Positions 26,043 to 34,824 of a stretch of 64,000 nt of DNA are shown piece by piece (within the stretch, counting starts at the first letter, position 1; the number at the start of each line of letters is the position of its first letter). The stretch lies in assembly GCF_028532485.1 (NCBI RefSeq), contig NZ_CP116942.1:3906001-3970000 (forward strand). The letters run 5' to 3'. A program made the translations under genes and the position numbers. Under the pieces are notes generated by a model. That model did not search any database. It saw only the letters and a program-made list of their open reading frames with translations, and had not been told where the DNA came from. The DNA is from Iamia majanohamensis (lineage in GTDB: Bacteria; Actinomycetota; Acidimicrobiia; Acidimicrobiales; Iamiaceae).

Positions 26043-26579
26043 GTGCCGGCCCCCCGCCCCCACCCCGACGAGGTCGTCGTGGGCACCGATCGCGCCGTCC
26101 GCCGACGCCACGAGGCGAAGATGCTGGTGCTCTTCGTGGTCGCCGCCCTGCCCCTCGCCCTCATCCTCTGGCTGATCCTCAGCAGCGTGGCCGTGGCCGT
26201 CCTGTTCGTGGCCGCCTGGACGCTGTTCTTCTGGTTCGGGATCCGGCGGCGCCAGTCCCCCCTGCTGCGGCTCTCGCCCGACGGGATCTCCTACGAGCCC
26301 GGCACGTTCCACCTGCGGTGCGACTGGGCCGACGTCGACGCCCTGGGCACCGTCTCGCTGCCCGACGGCGACGTCGAGGCCCTGGTCCTGGCCGAGGGCC
26401 AGCTCCACTGGGCCACCGACCAGGCCACGCGGCGTCGGGTGCAGGCCCGGGGCTGGGACCGCATCATCCCCATCGGCTCCTTCGAGCCGGAGTGGGAGTG
26501 GGGCGTGATCGGCCAGGCCTTCCGCGACTGGGCGCCGTGGGTCTTCGAGCTGCCCGAGCCCGACGACGACCTCCTCTGA
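26043..26579 (+). CDS. Two-helix membrane protein of unknown function
   Basis: The 178-residue protein has a short basic N-terminus, two closely spaced membrane helices (about residues 27-62, LVLFVVAALPLALILWLILS and VAVLFVAAWTLFFWFGI), and a C-terminal cytoplasmic domain of about 110 residues. That domain (LLRLSPDGISYEPGTFHLRC, later RIIPIGSFEPEWEWGVI) reads like the PH-like domain found in bacterial membrane proteins of the YdbT/DUF kind. I do not know its role. The GTG start at 26043 is close to the divergent topA start (98 bases apart), so a shared promoter region is likely. Confidence 0.7.
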   Translation: MPAPRPHPDEVVVGTDRAVRRRHEAKMLVLFVVAALPLALILWLILSSVAVAVLFVAAWTLFFWFGIRRRQSPLLRLSPDGISYEPGTFHLRCDWADVDALGTVSLPDGDVEALVLAEGQLHWATDQATRRRVQARGWDRIIPIGSFEPEWEWGVIGQAFRDWAPWVFELPEPDDDLL

Positions 26580-26699
26580 GGCGGCGCCCAGCGCTCTGAC
26601 CAGGGACCACGCGTCCCGTGGACCGACCCTGCTTCGAGGCCGGCCGGGAGGGCAGCACCAGGTGCGGGCATCCCCCCACACCACAGGACGGACCACACC

Positions 26700-26864
26700 A
26701 TGAGCATCCTCAACCGCATCTTCCGGGGCGCCGCACGGGGCGCCGCCTCCGAGGCCAGCCGGGGTGGACGCCGGGGCGCGGGGCGGGCCCCCGCCGCCCG
26801 TGGCCGCCGCGGCGGCACCGGCGGGCTCATGAGCACCGCCAAGCGCTTCCTCCGCCGCGCCTGA
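26700..26864 (+). CDS. Possible 54-residue Arg/Gly-rich peptide
   Basis: An ATG frame at 26700 runs 54 codons to TGA at 26862-26864. It begins MSILNRIFRGAARGAASEAS, continues with Gly/Arg/Ala-rich sequence and ends MSTAKRFLRRA. The two ends look like amphipathic basic helices, so it could bind membrane or nucleic acid. An AGGA stands about 12 bases ahead of the ATG, which is loose. The region 26580-26895 otherwise holds nothing recognisable, and a perfect hairpin follows the stop after 3 bases, which supports a transcribed unit. Confidence 0.4.
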   Translation: MSILNRIFRGAARGAASEASRGGRRGAGRAPAARGRRGGTGGLMSTAKRFLRRA

Positions 26865-26867
26865 GCA

Positions 26868-26886
26868 GACGGGGACCGGCCCCGTC
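26868..26886. terminator. Hairpin between convergent genes
   Basis: GACGGGG (26868-26874) and CCCCGTC (26880-26886) form a perfect seven-pair stem around a five-base loop. It sits between the plus-strand small frame and the minus-strand arfB gene and could end transcription in both directions. There is no T run. Confidence 0.5.
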
Positions 26887-26895
26887 CGGGGGGAC

Positions 26896-27312
26896 CTACT
26901 CGTCCAGGCGGGGACGGCGACGCTGCTGCTTGCGCTCGGAGTTCTCCCTCTTGGCCTGGAGGCGGCGGCGCTCACTGCCCCGCGAGGGGCGGGTGGGCAC
27001 CCGCCGCCGGGGCGGGACCAGGGCCTCCCGCAGGCCCTCGGCCAGGCGCTGACGGGCGATCTCCCGGTTGCGGGCCTGGCTGCGCTCGTCGTCGGCCACC
27101 ACCCGCAGCACCGCGCCCACCCGGCCCCGCACCCGCTGCTTCTGGGCCCGGCTCAGCACCGAGGAGCTGTCGACGTCGAAGCGCAGCTCCACCCGGGTGC
27201 TGGCCTTGTTGGCGTGCTGGCCGCCGGGACCGCCGGAGGTCGAGAACGTCTCCACCAGCTCCCAGCCGGGCACGGTCAGGCGCCCGCTGACGGGGAGGTC
27301 GTCGGAGGCCAC
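26896..27312 (-). CDS. arfB: Peptidyl-tRNA hydrolase of the ArfB/ICT1 class
   Basis: The 138-residue protein carries the release-factor catalytic motif GGQ (residues 30-32, in STSGGPGGQHANKAST) but no codon-recognition domains. That is the layout of ArfB (YaeJ), which frees ribosomes stalled on mRNA without a stop codon. The C-terminal tail is very basic (GSERRRLQAKRENSERKQQ), which in the family enters the empty mRNA channel. The GTG start at 27310-27312 gives a normal N-terminus. It lies downstream of the anti-sigma gene on the same strand, 124 bases apart, and is probably transcribed separately. Confidence 0.9.
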   Translation of the reverse strand: MASDDLPVSGRLTVPGWELVETFSTSGGPGGQHANKASTRVELRFDVDSSSVLSRAQKQRVRGRVGAVLRVVADDERSQARNREIARQRLAEGLREALVPPRRRVPTRPSRGSERRRLQAKRENSERKQQRRRPRLDE

Positions 27313-27436
27313 GCCCCATGGTCGCGCCCCGCGTCGCGTCCCTCCCGGCTCCGGGAGGCCAGGCGAACAGGTGTACGATCCGGCAGGTGACCCGGCCGCT
27401 GCTCTCCCACCTCTCGTGCGGCGGGCGACGGTCGCG

Positions 27437-27937
27437 TCAGGGCACGCCCGGGGGCACGGGGGCGGCGGCGTACAGCGCCACCCGCACCCGGGTGCCGTCG
27501 GGGCCGGAGCGGATCTCGGCCTCGTCGGAGAGGGCCCGGATGAGCGGGATGCCGAGGCCCCGCTCGATGCGCATGCGGGCCGGGTCGGTGACCGGGGGCA
27601 GCACGTCGAGCTGGTCGGGGTCGAAGCCGCCGCCGACGTCGTCGATCACCACCTCCACCCGCGACGGGGTGAGCCGGACCTGCACCTCGATGGTCGAGGC
27701 GTCCTCGCCCCGCCGGGCCGAGGCCTCGATGGCGTTGGTGCACGCCTCGGAGACGATCACCCGGAGGTCGTCGACCCGCTCGTCGTCGAGCAGCGGGTCG
27801 ATGCGGGCCGTGCCCGCCACCACCATGCGCACCAGGGCGAGGTACTCGGGCTCGGCCGGCACCCGGAGGCGCACGGCGTCGACCCGTTGCCCGACCCCGT
27901 CGGGCAGTCCCGGACCCGGGGGGGTCGACGCGGTCAC
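27437..27937 (-). CDS. Anti-sigma factor/serine kinase of the RsbW type
   Basis: The 166-residue protein has a GHKL ATPase fold: N box EACTNAIEASAR, G1 box DDVGGGFDP and G2 box ERGLGIPLIRAL. Proteins of this kind bind a sigma factor and inactivate it, and phosphorylate the partner STAS antagonist. The GTG start at 27935-27937 is 15 bases after the stop of the STAS gene, as in the bldG region of Streptomyces where an anti-sigma gene follows bldG. Its sigma target is not evident; the group-2 sigma factor at 41976-42920 is one candidate, but this is inference only. Confidence 0.88.
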   Translation of the reverse strand: MTASTPPGPGLPDGVGQRVDAVRLRVPAEPEYLALVRMVVAGTARIDPLLDDERVDDLRVIVSEACTNAIEASARRGEDASTIEVQVRLTPSRVEVVIDDVGGGFDPDQLDVLPPVTDPARMRIERGLGIPLIRALSDEAEIRSGPDGTRVRVALYAAAPVPPGVP

Positions 27938-27952
27938 CGGCAGGGCGACGGC

Positions 27953-28294
27953 TCAGCCCCTCACCGTGGCCTCGTCGACCGAGCGGTGGATGGCGAACAC
28001 CTTGGTGAGGCCCGTGATCTCGAAGACCTTGAGGATCCGGGGACCGGTGCAGACGAGGGCGAGGTCGCCGTCGTTGGTGCGGACGCGCTTGAGCGCCCCC
28101 ACCAGCACGCCCAGCCCGGTGGAGTCGATGAAGTCGACCTTCTCCAGGTCGACGACGATCCGGGTGCGGCCCTCCCCCACGAGGCCCACCAGCCGCTCCC
28201 GCAGGCGCGGGGCGGTGGCGACGTCGACCTCTCCGGAGACGGCGAGCACGGCCCAGCCATCCCTCTCGGAGAGCTCCAAGCCCAGTTCGATCAC
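27953..28294 (-). CDS. bldG: STAS-domain anti-sigma factor antagonist, BldG-like
   Basis: The 113-residue protein is a full STAS domain. The phosphorylatable serine is at position 58 in [15 protein letters not shown], and strands [12 protein letters not shown] and [11 protein letters not shown] precede it. Unphosphorylated antagonist would bind the RsbW-like partner and release a sigma factor. In Streptomyces BldG sits in the same neighbourhood, between topA and a DUF1998 helicase, so orthology is likely. The GTG start at 28292-28294 has GGAGGAG eight bases ahead. The gap to the divergent helicase start contains the promoters of both. Confidence 0.9.
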   Translation of the reverse strand: MIELGLELSERDGWAVLAVSGEVDVATAPRLRERLVGLVGEGRTRIVVDLEKVDFIDSTGLGVLVGALKRVRTNDGDLALVCTGPRILKVFEITGLTKVFAIHRSVDEATVRG

Positions 28295-28450
28295 GTCGTC
28301 ACTCCTCCGGGTCGACCGGCGACGGTGGTCAACAGGGGCACGGTACACCGCCGGGCGGCGATCCCCTGCCCGACACAGGTGTAGTTACGGGGCTGTCGTT
28401 AGGCTCGCGGGCACCGCGCCCGGGTGCCCGCCGACCTCGCGACCGTCGCC

Positions 28451-30751
28451 ATGACCCTGCTCACCACCGACCAGACCGACAGCCTCCTCCAGGTGCTCGA
28501 CGGGCGCGCCGAGGGCCTGGTCCACGTCGAGCACCTGGCGCCCCGCCCCGCCCGCCACGCCGCCCCCGCCCGGCCCCTCCCCGACCGGCTGGCCGCCCTC
28601 GTCCCGCCCGAGGGGCTCTGGGCCCACCAGGCCGAGGCCGTCGACCTGGCCCGGTCCGGCACCCACGTGGCCGTGGCCACCGGCACCGCCTCGGGCAAGT
28701 CGCTCTGCTTCCAGCTCCCCATCGCCGAGGCCGTCACCGAGCCGGTCCGGGGCGGCACCGCCCTGCTCGTCGGGCCCACCAAGGCCCTGGCCCAGGACCA
28801 GCTGCGCGCCGTGGGCGCCCTCGGGGTCGACGGCCTGGTGGCCGCCACCTACGACGGCGACTCCACCCCCGAGCAGCGCACCTGGGCCCGGGCCCACGCC
28901 AACGTGGTGCTCACCAACCCCGAGATGCTCCACTGCGGGCTGCTCCCCCACCACGAGCGCTGGGCCACCTTCCTGCACCGCCTCCGCTACGTCGTGGTCG
29001 ACGAGCTGCACATGTTCCGCGGCGTGTTCGGCAGCCACGTGGCCCACGTGCTGCGGCGCCTGCGCCGGCTGTGCGCCCGCTACGGCGCCGACCCCACCTT
29101 CGTCTTCGCCTCGGCCACCATCGGCGAGCCCGAGGCCCTGGCCGGGGCCCTCTGCGGCTCGCCCGTGCAGGCCGTCACCGACGACGCCTCGCCCCGCGGC
29201 GAGCGGGTCGTCGCCCTCTGGAACCCCCCGCTGGTGGAGGCGGCCACCGGCTCCCGGGTCTCGACCCACCGCGTCACCGCCGCCCTCGTGGCCGAGCTCG
29301 TGGGCGCAGGCCACCGCACCATCGCCTTCTGCCGCAGCCGCCGGGGCACCGAGGTGGTGGCGGCCGACGCCCAGGGCCGCCTCGGCCCCGACCTGGCCGG
29401 AGCGGTGCGGCCCTACCGGGGCGGCTACCTGGCCGGCGAGCGCCGCGAGATCGAGGCCGAGCTCTTCGACGGCCGCCTCCGGGGCGTGGTGACCACCTCC
29501 GCCCTCGAGCTGGGCGTCGACGTCGGCGGCCTCGACGCCTGCGTGCTCGACGGCTTCCCCGGCACCATCGCCTCGCTCTGGCAGCAGGCCGGGCGGGCCG
29601 GACGGGCCCGGCAGCGCTCGCTCGCGGTCCTGGTCGCCGGCGACGACGCCCTCGACCAGTACCTGATGGCCCACCCCGACGAGGTCTTCACCCGGCCCCC
29701 CGAGCCCGCGGTCGTCAACCCGTCCAACCCCGACGTGGTCGACGCCCACCTGGCCTGCGCGGCCTACGAGACGCCCCTGTCGGGCGACGACGCCCGCTGG
29801 TGGGGCGACGACCTCGACGAGGGCGTGCGCCGCCTCGTGCTCGGCGACCGGATGCGGATCCGCTCCGGCGCCCGCATGCGCAAGGTCCCCGGCGACGGGC
29901 CCCGGGCGGTGTGGGCGGCCCGGGGCTACCCGTCCCGCGGCGTGGGCCTGCGCAGCGGCGGCGGGGGCGAGGTCCGCATCGCCCGGGCCGACGGCGCCCT
30001 GGTCGGCACCGTCGACCGGGGGCGCGCCCCCGAGGTCGTCCACCCCGGCGCCGTCTACCTCCACCAGGGCGTGGCCTGGCGGGTGGCCGACCTCGACCTC
30101 GACGAAGGGGTGGCCGAGGTGGCCCGCACCGACGGGGCCGAGTCCACCCAGGCCCGCTCCACGGTGCAGATCCGGGTGCTCGACGAGGAGCAGTGCCGGC
30201 CGGTGGGCCGCACGCGCCTGTCGCTCGGCACCGTGGAGGTCACCTCGCAGGTCACCGGCTACCAGCGGCGCGACGCGGCCAGCGGCGAGGTCCTGGGCAC
30301 CGAGGAGCTCGACCTGCCGCCCAACCGGCTCACCACCCGGGCCTTCTGGTACGCCGTCGACACCGGCCTGCTCCGCCGGGCCGGCCTCGCCCCCCGGGCG
30401 TGGCCCGGCACCCTGCACGCGGCCGAGCACGCGGCCATCGGCCTCCTGCCGCTGTTCACCATCTGCGACCGGTGGGACGTGGGCGGCGTCTCGACGCCGT
30501 GGTCCGAGGACGTCGGCGGCCCCGCCATCTTCGTCTACGACGGCTACGAGGGCGGCGCCGGCATCGCCGAGCTGGGCTACCAGGCCGCCCACCGCCACCT
30601 GGCCGCCACCCTCGACGTGCTCCGGCGCTGCCCGTGCGAGGCGGGCTGCCCCTCCTGCGTGCAGTCGCCCAAGTGCGGCAACCTCAACGAGCCCCTCGAC
30701 AAGGCCGGGGCCATCGCCCTGCTCGAGGTGGCCCGCCCCGACCTCACCTGA
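28451..30751 (+). CDS. DEAD/DEAH-box helicase with DUF1998 zinc domain (MrfA-like)
   Basis: The protein of about 766 residues is a superfamily 2 helicase. Motif I is ATGTASGKSLCFQLP, motif II is VVDELHMFRGVFGSH (DELH), and motif VI is QQAGRAGRARQ. The C-terminal DUF1998 region ends with a four-cysteine site (CPCEAGCPSCVQSPKCGN), which matches MrfA/YprA-type DNA repair helicases that act on crosslinked DNA, and the actinobacterial protein Rv3649. I chose ATG at 28451; a GTG at 28424 is in frame and equally possible. The place between bldG and the tad genes is conserved in Streptomyces and Mycobacterium. Confidence 0.92.
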   Translation: MTLLTTDQTDSLLQVLDGRAEGLVHVEHLAPRPARHAAPARPLPDRLAALVPPEGLWAHQAEAVDLARSGTHVAVATGTASGKSLCFQLPIAEAVTEPVRGGTALLVGPTKALAQDQLRAVGALGVDGLVAATYDGDSTPEQRTWARAHANVVLTNPEMLHCGLLPHHERWATFLHRLRYVVVDELHMFRGVFGSHVAHVLRRLRRLCARYGADPTFVFASATIGEPEALAGALCGSPVQAVTDDASPRGERVVALWNPPLVEAATGSRVSTHRVTAALVAELVGAGHRTIAFCRSRRGTEVVAADAQGRLGPDLAGAVRPYRGGYLAGERREIEAELFDGRLRGVVTTSALELGVDVGGLDACVLDGFPGTIASLWQQAGRAGRARQRSLAVLVAGDDALDQYLMAHPDEVFTRPPEPAVVNPSNPDVVDAHLACAAYETPLSGDDARWWGDDLDEGVRRLVLGDRMRIRSGARMRKVPGDGPRAVWAARGYPSRGVGLRSGGGGEVRIARADGALVGTVDRGRAPEVVHPGAVYLHQGVAWRVADLDLDEGVAEVARTDGAESTQARSTVQIRVLDEEQCRPVGRTRLSLGTVEVTSQVTGYQRRDAASGEVLGTEELDLPPNRLTTRAFWYAVDTGLLRRAGLAPRAWPGTLHAAEHAAIGLLPLFTICDRWDVGGVSTPWSEDVGGPAIFVYDGYEGGAGIAELGYQAAHRHLAATLDVLRRCPCEAGCPSCVQSPKCGNLNEPLDKAGAIALLEVARPDLT

Positions 30752-30778
30752 CCCGCGGCGGCACGGTGCCGGGCCGGG

Positions 30779-30803
30779 CCGGGCGGCGCCGCGGCCCGCC
30801 CGG
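30779..30803. terminator. GC-rich hairpin between convergent genes
   Basis: CCGGGCGG (30779-30786) pairs with CCGCCCGG (30796-30803) around a nine-base loop, in the 59-base gap between the helicase and the FN3-protein gene. No T run is present. Confidence 0.4.
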
Positions 30804-30810
30804 GGGCCGG

Positions 30811-31926
30811 TCAGCCGTCCGCTGCGGCGCGGGAGCGGCGCAGGTAGCCGGCCAGGTGGAGCGCCACGGTGAGCATCAGCAGGCCGATGGCCGCCGGCGC
30901 CACCAGACCCGGCGAGGTCGGCTCCTGCGTGGTCACCAGGCGGGCCGAGGGGGAGGTGCCGGCGGCCTCGTCGTCGCCTGGCGCGCCGGCGGCGTCGGCC
31001 CGCTCGCCGGGGACGAAGGCGTCGTCGGGGGTGCCGTAGGGCAGGTCGGTGTCGTAGCCGCCGGCCCCGGACCCCCGCCCGACGCGGGTCGGCGGGTCCA
31101 CCGTGGTGGTGGCCCGGGGCGCGGTGGGGGGCGGGGCGGGCCGCGCCGGGGTCGGGCGGGGCGGCGCCGGCGCGGCGGGCGGCTCGATCGTCCCCGACGA
31201 CGGGGGCGGGAGGACGGGGGCCGCGGTCCGCGGCACCTGGGCCCGGGCCTCGGCCGAGGGGGGCGAGGCCACCTGGGGCCCGCCGGGGCCCTCGGCGCCC
31301 CACCGACGGGCCACCAGGCGGTAGGCGTGGAGGCCGGGGGCCGCCCCCTGGGCCAGGGTGATGGCGGCCACCGGGAGCTCGGTGCTCCCGCCCCCGGTGC
31401 GGACGACGGTCCAGCCGACCACGTCGGGGGCGCGGGTGGCGGCCCAGGCCAGGGCCACGCCGTCGGCCGAGCCCACGACCCGCGGGGCCGCCGGGGCGGG
31501 GCCGGGGTCGGCCACGGCCACCGGGCGCGCCGCGTCGCCGGAGGGCCCCGCCACCGGGTTGGAGGACGTGGCCGTCACCACCACGCGGTAGGGGCCGTTG
31601 CAGACGGGGACGAGCTCGATCCGGTAGCGGTCACCGGAGGGGGCGGCCGACGCCTGCACCGGCGGGCAGGCCTCGGGCAGCGCGCCGGTGGGGGCCATGC
31701 GGGCGGTCACCCGGCTGACCGGGGTGAGCCCGCCCAGGGGCCCCCGGGCCGCCCCCGCGACCACGACGGGCCGGCTGTCCACCACCTCGGGGAAGGCGTC
31801 GATCGTCAGGGTCCAGAGGCCCTGGGGCGCGCCCGCCGCCGGTGCCGGGGTCAGGAGGAGGGCGACGACGGCGGCGAGGACGGCGGCCGTCGCCGCGGCC
31901 AGGCGGCACCGCGAGCGGGGGGTCAC
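30811..31926 (-). CDS. Secreted FN3-like protein with Pro-rich stalk and C-terminal membrane anchor
   Basis: The 371-residue protein has a signal peptide (LAAATAAVLAAVVALLLTPA), an N-terminal beta domain of about 100 residues with two cysteines, and then a fibronectin type III-like domain (PRVVGSADGVALAWAATRAP, then LHAYRLVARRW). A Pro/Ala-rich stalk follows, and last a membrane helix (LVAPAAIGLLMLTVALHLAG) with a basic tail (YLRRSRAAADG). It is probably a surface protein held in the membrane. There is no LPXTG motif. The GTG start overlaps the sortase stop as GTGA, so it belongs to the sortase operon and may assist display or act on the anchored protein. Confidence 0.8.
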   Translation of the reverse strand: MTPRSRCRLAAATAAVLAAVVALLLTPAPAAGAPQGLWTLTIDAFPEVVDSRPVVVAGAARGPLGGLTPVSRVTARMAPTGALPEACPPVQASAAPSGDRYRIELVPVCNGPYRVVVTATSSNPVAGPSGDAARPVAVADPGPAPAAPRVVGSADGVALAWAATRAPDVVGWTVVRTGGGSTELPVAAITLAQGAAPGLHAYRLVARRWGAEGPGGPQVASPPSAEARAQVPRTAAPVLPPPSSGTIEPPAAPAPPRPTPARPAPPPTAPRATTTVDPPTRVGRGSGAGGYDTDLPYGTPDDAFVPGERADAAGAPGDDEAAGTSPSARLVTTQEPTSPGLVAPAAIGLLMLTVALHLAGYLRRSRAAADG

Positions 31927-32702
31927 GTCTCGCCCCGGATGTCGGGCGGGACCCGGCCGCCGCGGTCGTCGAGCAGGGGCTCGCCGTCGAGGGTGGCGGA
32001 GAGCACGAGCCGCTGGCGGGCCGAGCCGCGGGGGTGGCAGGTCGTGAGGGTGAGGCGGGCGTCGTCGGTGGGCGCGACCAGGTGGGTGTCCTCGGGGGCG
32101 ACGACCTCGGCGGGGGCCTCCGCCCGGTAGGTGCAGGTGCCCACCGGGGTCTCGAGGCTCACCTCGGCGCCCGGGGCGAGCTCGTCGAGGCGGCTGAAGG
32201 GCTTGCCGAAGGTCGTCCGGTGCCCGGCGATGGCGACGTTGCCGGCCCCGCAGGGCAGGGCCGTCTCGGGGTAGTGGCCGGCGCCGGCGCGCAGGGCGTC
32301 CTGGGTGGTGCCCTCGACCACCACCACGTCGACGTCGAGGGAGGGGATGCGGAGCCGGGTGAGGCTCTCTCCCGACGCGACCTCCCCGGCGGCGAAGGCC
32401 TCCTGGGCCTCGGGGCTGGCGACCTGCTCCTCCAGCTGGCGGTCGAGGCGCACCTGGAGCCGGGACTGGTACTGGTCGGTCCGAAAGGGCCAGCTGGCGC
32501 TGATGCCCGCGCCGACCACCAGGAGGACGGCGAGGAGGCCGAGCGAGCGCCGCACGGCCCGGGACCGGCCCAGGCGCGCCGACCACGGGAGGCCATCGGG
32601 GGCGGACGCCGCCGGCTGCGCACGGGGCCGCAGGGCGAGGCCGACAACGAGGGCGGCCACCAGGCCGGCGCCGACGACCAGGAGCACGGACGGGCCGGTC
32701 AC
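31923..32702 (-). CDS. Sortase, class D/E type
   Basis: The 259-residue protein has two N-terminal hydrophobic segments (about 5-24 and 54-68) and a sortase barrel. The catalytic residues are His161 (IAGHRTTF), Cys222 (LTLTTCHPRG) and Arg231 (SARQR), in the TLxTC pattern. Class D and E sortases of high-GC actinobacteria look like this; they cut sorting motifs and link proteins to peptidoglycan. The gene directly upstream, 102 bases away, encodes a protein ending in LPRTG plus helix plus arginines, its probable substrate. The start is GTG at 32700-32702. Confidence 0.92.
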   Translation of the reverse strand: MTGPSVLLVVGAGLVAALVVGLALRPRAQPAASAPDGLPWSARLGRSRAVRRSLGLLAVLLVVGAGISASWPFRTDQYQSRLQVRLDRQLEEQVASPEAQEAFAAGEVASGESLTRLRIPSLDVDVVVVEGTTQDALRAGAGHYPETALPCGAGNVAIAGHRTTFGKPFSRLDELAPGAEVSLETPVGTCTYRAEAPAEVVAPEDTHLVAPTDDARLTLTTCHPRGSARQRLVLSATLDGEPLLDDRGGRVPPDIRGET

Positions 32703-32804
32703 GGTCGGCGGCCCCCGTGCCGGCCGACCCGGGCCGCACCCACCCGGCCGGGGCCGGGCGGTGGGGAGGGCGGGGCGGTCACGGTCGGCGGGGTCCCGCT
32801 CGGC

Positions 32805-34067
32805 TCAGGCGTCGGCGCGCCGGGTGCGGCGCAGGCCGACGACCACCACGCCGGCGCCGAGCAGCAGCAGGGCGGTGACGGGGACCCAGCCCCCGTCGCC
32901 GCCGGTGCGGGGCAGCGCGTTGCGCTCCGGGGTGGGCGCGGGGGCGGGGGGCGGCTCGGCCGCGGGCGGGGCCGCCGGCGGGGTCTCCTCGACCACGGCG
33001 GGCGGGCCCTCGACCGCGGCGGCGGCGTCGGCCACGGCCACCACCACCCCGCCGCCGGGGAGGCCGGTGCCGAGGTCGAGGCGGATGTTCGACGAGGTGG
33101 ACCGGGCGGTGGTCTCGCCCACCTCGTCCTGGCCCCCGGCGACGGTGATGCGGCTGGTGAGCGGGGCGGGGAGGGGGAGGTCGACGGTCTGGCCCTCGGG
33201 CACGGGGATCGGCGTGGTGGGGGCGCCGAGCACCGCGGCCACGTCGGCCCCGAGCTGGAAGCTCACCGGGGCGGTGACGTGGTCCGCGGCCAGGGTGCCG
33301 TCCTCGTAGGTGGCGGTGGCCTCGGAGCGACCGACGGTGATGGTGAGCACGGGGCCGAGGACGGACCGGTCGAGCACGGTCACGACCAGGCCCTCGGCCG
33401 CGCTGGTGGCCGACGACGACCCGGTGGCGGCGGTGGAGGTGGAGGTGGTGGCGCCCGCCTCCAGGGCCAGGACGGTGACGTCGCCCTCGAGCGCCTGCTG
33501 GAGGAGGGCGGTGAGGCCGGTGAGCTGCTCGGGCAGCGGAGCCTGGCCGCCGAGCAGGGCGAGGAGGGGCGTCACGACCGTGTCGGTGACCTCCTCGACC
33601 GGCACGGGCGAGTCGGCCGTGCTCAGCACCGAGATGTCGGCGGCCAGGCCCGAGGCCGTGCCGGTGGCCGCGTCGGCGCCGGCGTCGGCCCGGGCCGTGC
33701 TGCAGGCGGTGACGGCGTCGACGGGCAGGGGGACGTCGGCCGGGAGCGACAGCGGGCTGCACACCGGCTCGTCGCCGCCGGCGGTCGGTGTGGTCGGCCC
33801 GGCCTGGGCCGAGGTCTGGCCGAAGCCCTGGGTGCCGAGGAAGGCCCCGGTGCCGTCGGCGGTGGCCGAGGGGACGGCGTCGGCCGAGGACGCGGCCGAG
33901 CTCACCACCAGCTCGTTGCCGAACAGGCTGACCCGCAGGGCGGTGGCCTCGGCCTCGGCGCGCGGCACCACCGGGCCCTCGGCCTCCTGGGCCCCGCCGG
34001 GGCCGCCCCCCAGCACCAGGGCGACCCCCAGGGCGGTGGCGGTGAGGGCACGGGGGATCGCTCGCAT
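32805..34067 (-). CDS. LPXTG-anchored surface protein, probable sortase substrate
   Basis: The 420-residue protein has a signal peptide (MRAIPRALTATALGVALVLG), a long Ala/Thr/Ser-rich region with two cysteines, and a beta-rich central part (VLTITVGRSEATATYEDGTL). A Pro-rich wall-spanning stretch precedes a complete cell-wall sorting signal: LPRTG at about 385-389, a hydrophobic helix and the tail LRRTRR. The sortase follows downstream. The ATG at 34065-34067 has AAAGGAGG six bases ahead, one of the strongest ribosome sites in the window, which suggests high expression. It lies 49 bases after tadE, so it may be co-transcribed with the pilus genes. Confidence 0.88.
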   Translation of the reverse strand: MRAIPRALTATALGVALVLGGGPGGAQEAEGPVVPRAEAEATALRVSLFGNELVVSSAASSADAVPSATADGTGAFLGTQGFGQTSAQAGPTTPTAGGDEPVCSPLSLPADVPLPVDAVTACSTARADAGADAATGTASGLAADISVLSTADSPVPVEEVTDTVVTPLLALLGGQAPLPEQLTGLTALLQQALEGDVTVLALEAGATTSTSTAATGSSSATSAAEGLVVTVLDRSVLGPVLTITVGRSEATATYEDGTLAADHVTAPVSFQLGADVAAVLGAPTTPIPVPEGQTVDLPLPAPLTSRITVAGGQDEVGETTARSTSSNIRLDLGTGLPGGGVVVAVADAAAAVEGPPAVVEETPPAAPPAAEPPPAPAPTPERNALPRTGGDGGWVPVTALLLLGAGVVVVGLRRTRRADA

Positions 34068-34116
34068 GGCGCCTCCTTTCGCCGCAGGGACGGGGTCTCC
34101 TGCCCCGGCGGGGCCC

Positions 34117-34506
34117 TCACCGCTCGACCCGCATGGAGGCGGAGGCCTCCACCGTGGGGTCGGGCAGCAACGGCCCCACCAGGGCCACGTCGGTGGGGGC
34201 GGGACAGGCCAGGGTGACGGTGAGGACGGCGCCGGGCTGGGCCGGGCGCCGCACGGTGGTGCGGCACCCGGGCCGGCCGGCGTCGGCCGCGGCCCGCTCC
34301 GCCACCCCGGGGCGACCGTCGACGGCCACCGCCCGGGCCGCCTCCCGGGCGGCGTGGACGGTGGCCACGTGGGCGGCGACGACGAGGCCGGCCTGGACCA
34401 CCAGGAGGAGCCCGACGAGCACCACCGGCAGCGCCAGGGCCAGCTCGACGGTGGCCTGGCCGCCCTGGCGGGCCACCCGCCCCGCCCGTCGCGGCCGGCG
34501 GGTCAC
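34117..34506 (-). CDS. TadE-like pseudopilin
   Basis: The 129-residue protein begins with a basic stretch and RQGGQATVELALALPVVLVG, the prepilin-like G-Q-A-T-V-E pattern of TadE proteins, followed by one long hydrophobic helix. The outside domain contains two cysteines (GRPGCRTT and LACPAP). TadE-like pseudopilins are processed like pilins and help to assemble or stabilise Flp pili. The GTG start overlaps the stop of the Flp-like gene by four bases (GTGA). A TadF partner is not present as a separate gene. Confidence 0.87.
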   Translation of the reverse strand: MTRRPRRAGRVARQGGQATVELALALPVVLVGLLLVVQAGLVVAAHVATVHAAREAARAVAVDGRPGVAERAAADAGRPGCRTTVRRPAQPGAVLTVTLACPAPTDVALVGPLLPDPTVEASASMRVER

Positions 34507-34721
34507 AGGCGGCTCTGGAGCTCGTCGAACACCCGGTCGAAGAGGTCGCCGATGCGACCCGACGAGGTGGCCCAGGTGACCAGGGCGATGGCGACGACGG
34601 CGGCGCCCAGCAGGACGAGGGCGTACTCCGCGGTGGCCTGCCCCGCCTCCGGGCGGCGGCGCAGGCGCCCGACGGCGATGCCGAGGGCGGACAGGACGGT
34701 GAGGGCGATGCGGGTGGGCAT
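34503..34721 (-). CDS. Flp-type pilin (DUF4244-like)
   Basis: The 72-residue protein has the Flp prepilin layout: a basic leader (MPTRIALTVLSALGIAVGRL, then RRRP), the processing site EAGQATAEYA, and a hydrophobic helix (ALVLLGAAVVAIALVTW) with a short C-terminal part. It is the likely major subunit of the fibre built by the TadA-TadB-TadC machine encoded just upstream. The ATG at 34719-34721 lies 103 bases after tadC, a gap large enough for its own promoter, as is common for pilin genes. It overlaps tadE by four bases. Confidence 0.9.
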   Translation of the reverse strand: MPTRIALTVLSALGIAVGRLRRRPEAGQATAEYALVLLGAAVVAIALVTWATSSGRIGDLFDRVFDELQSRL

Positions 34722-34824
34722 GGGGTCTCCTGGAGTCGGGCGCGGGCCGGGTGCCTGCGCCGTGCGGTGCGGTGGCCGGGGCCACGAGCCGGCGGGGCCG
34801 GGGACGGCGGCGGGGGCCGCGATG

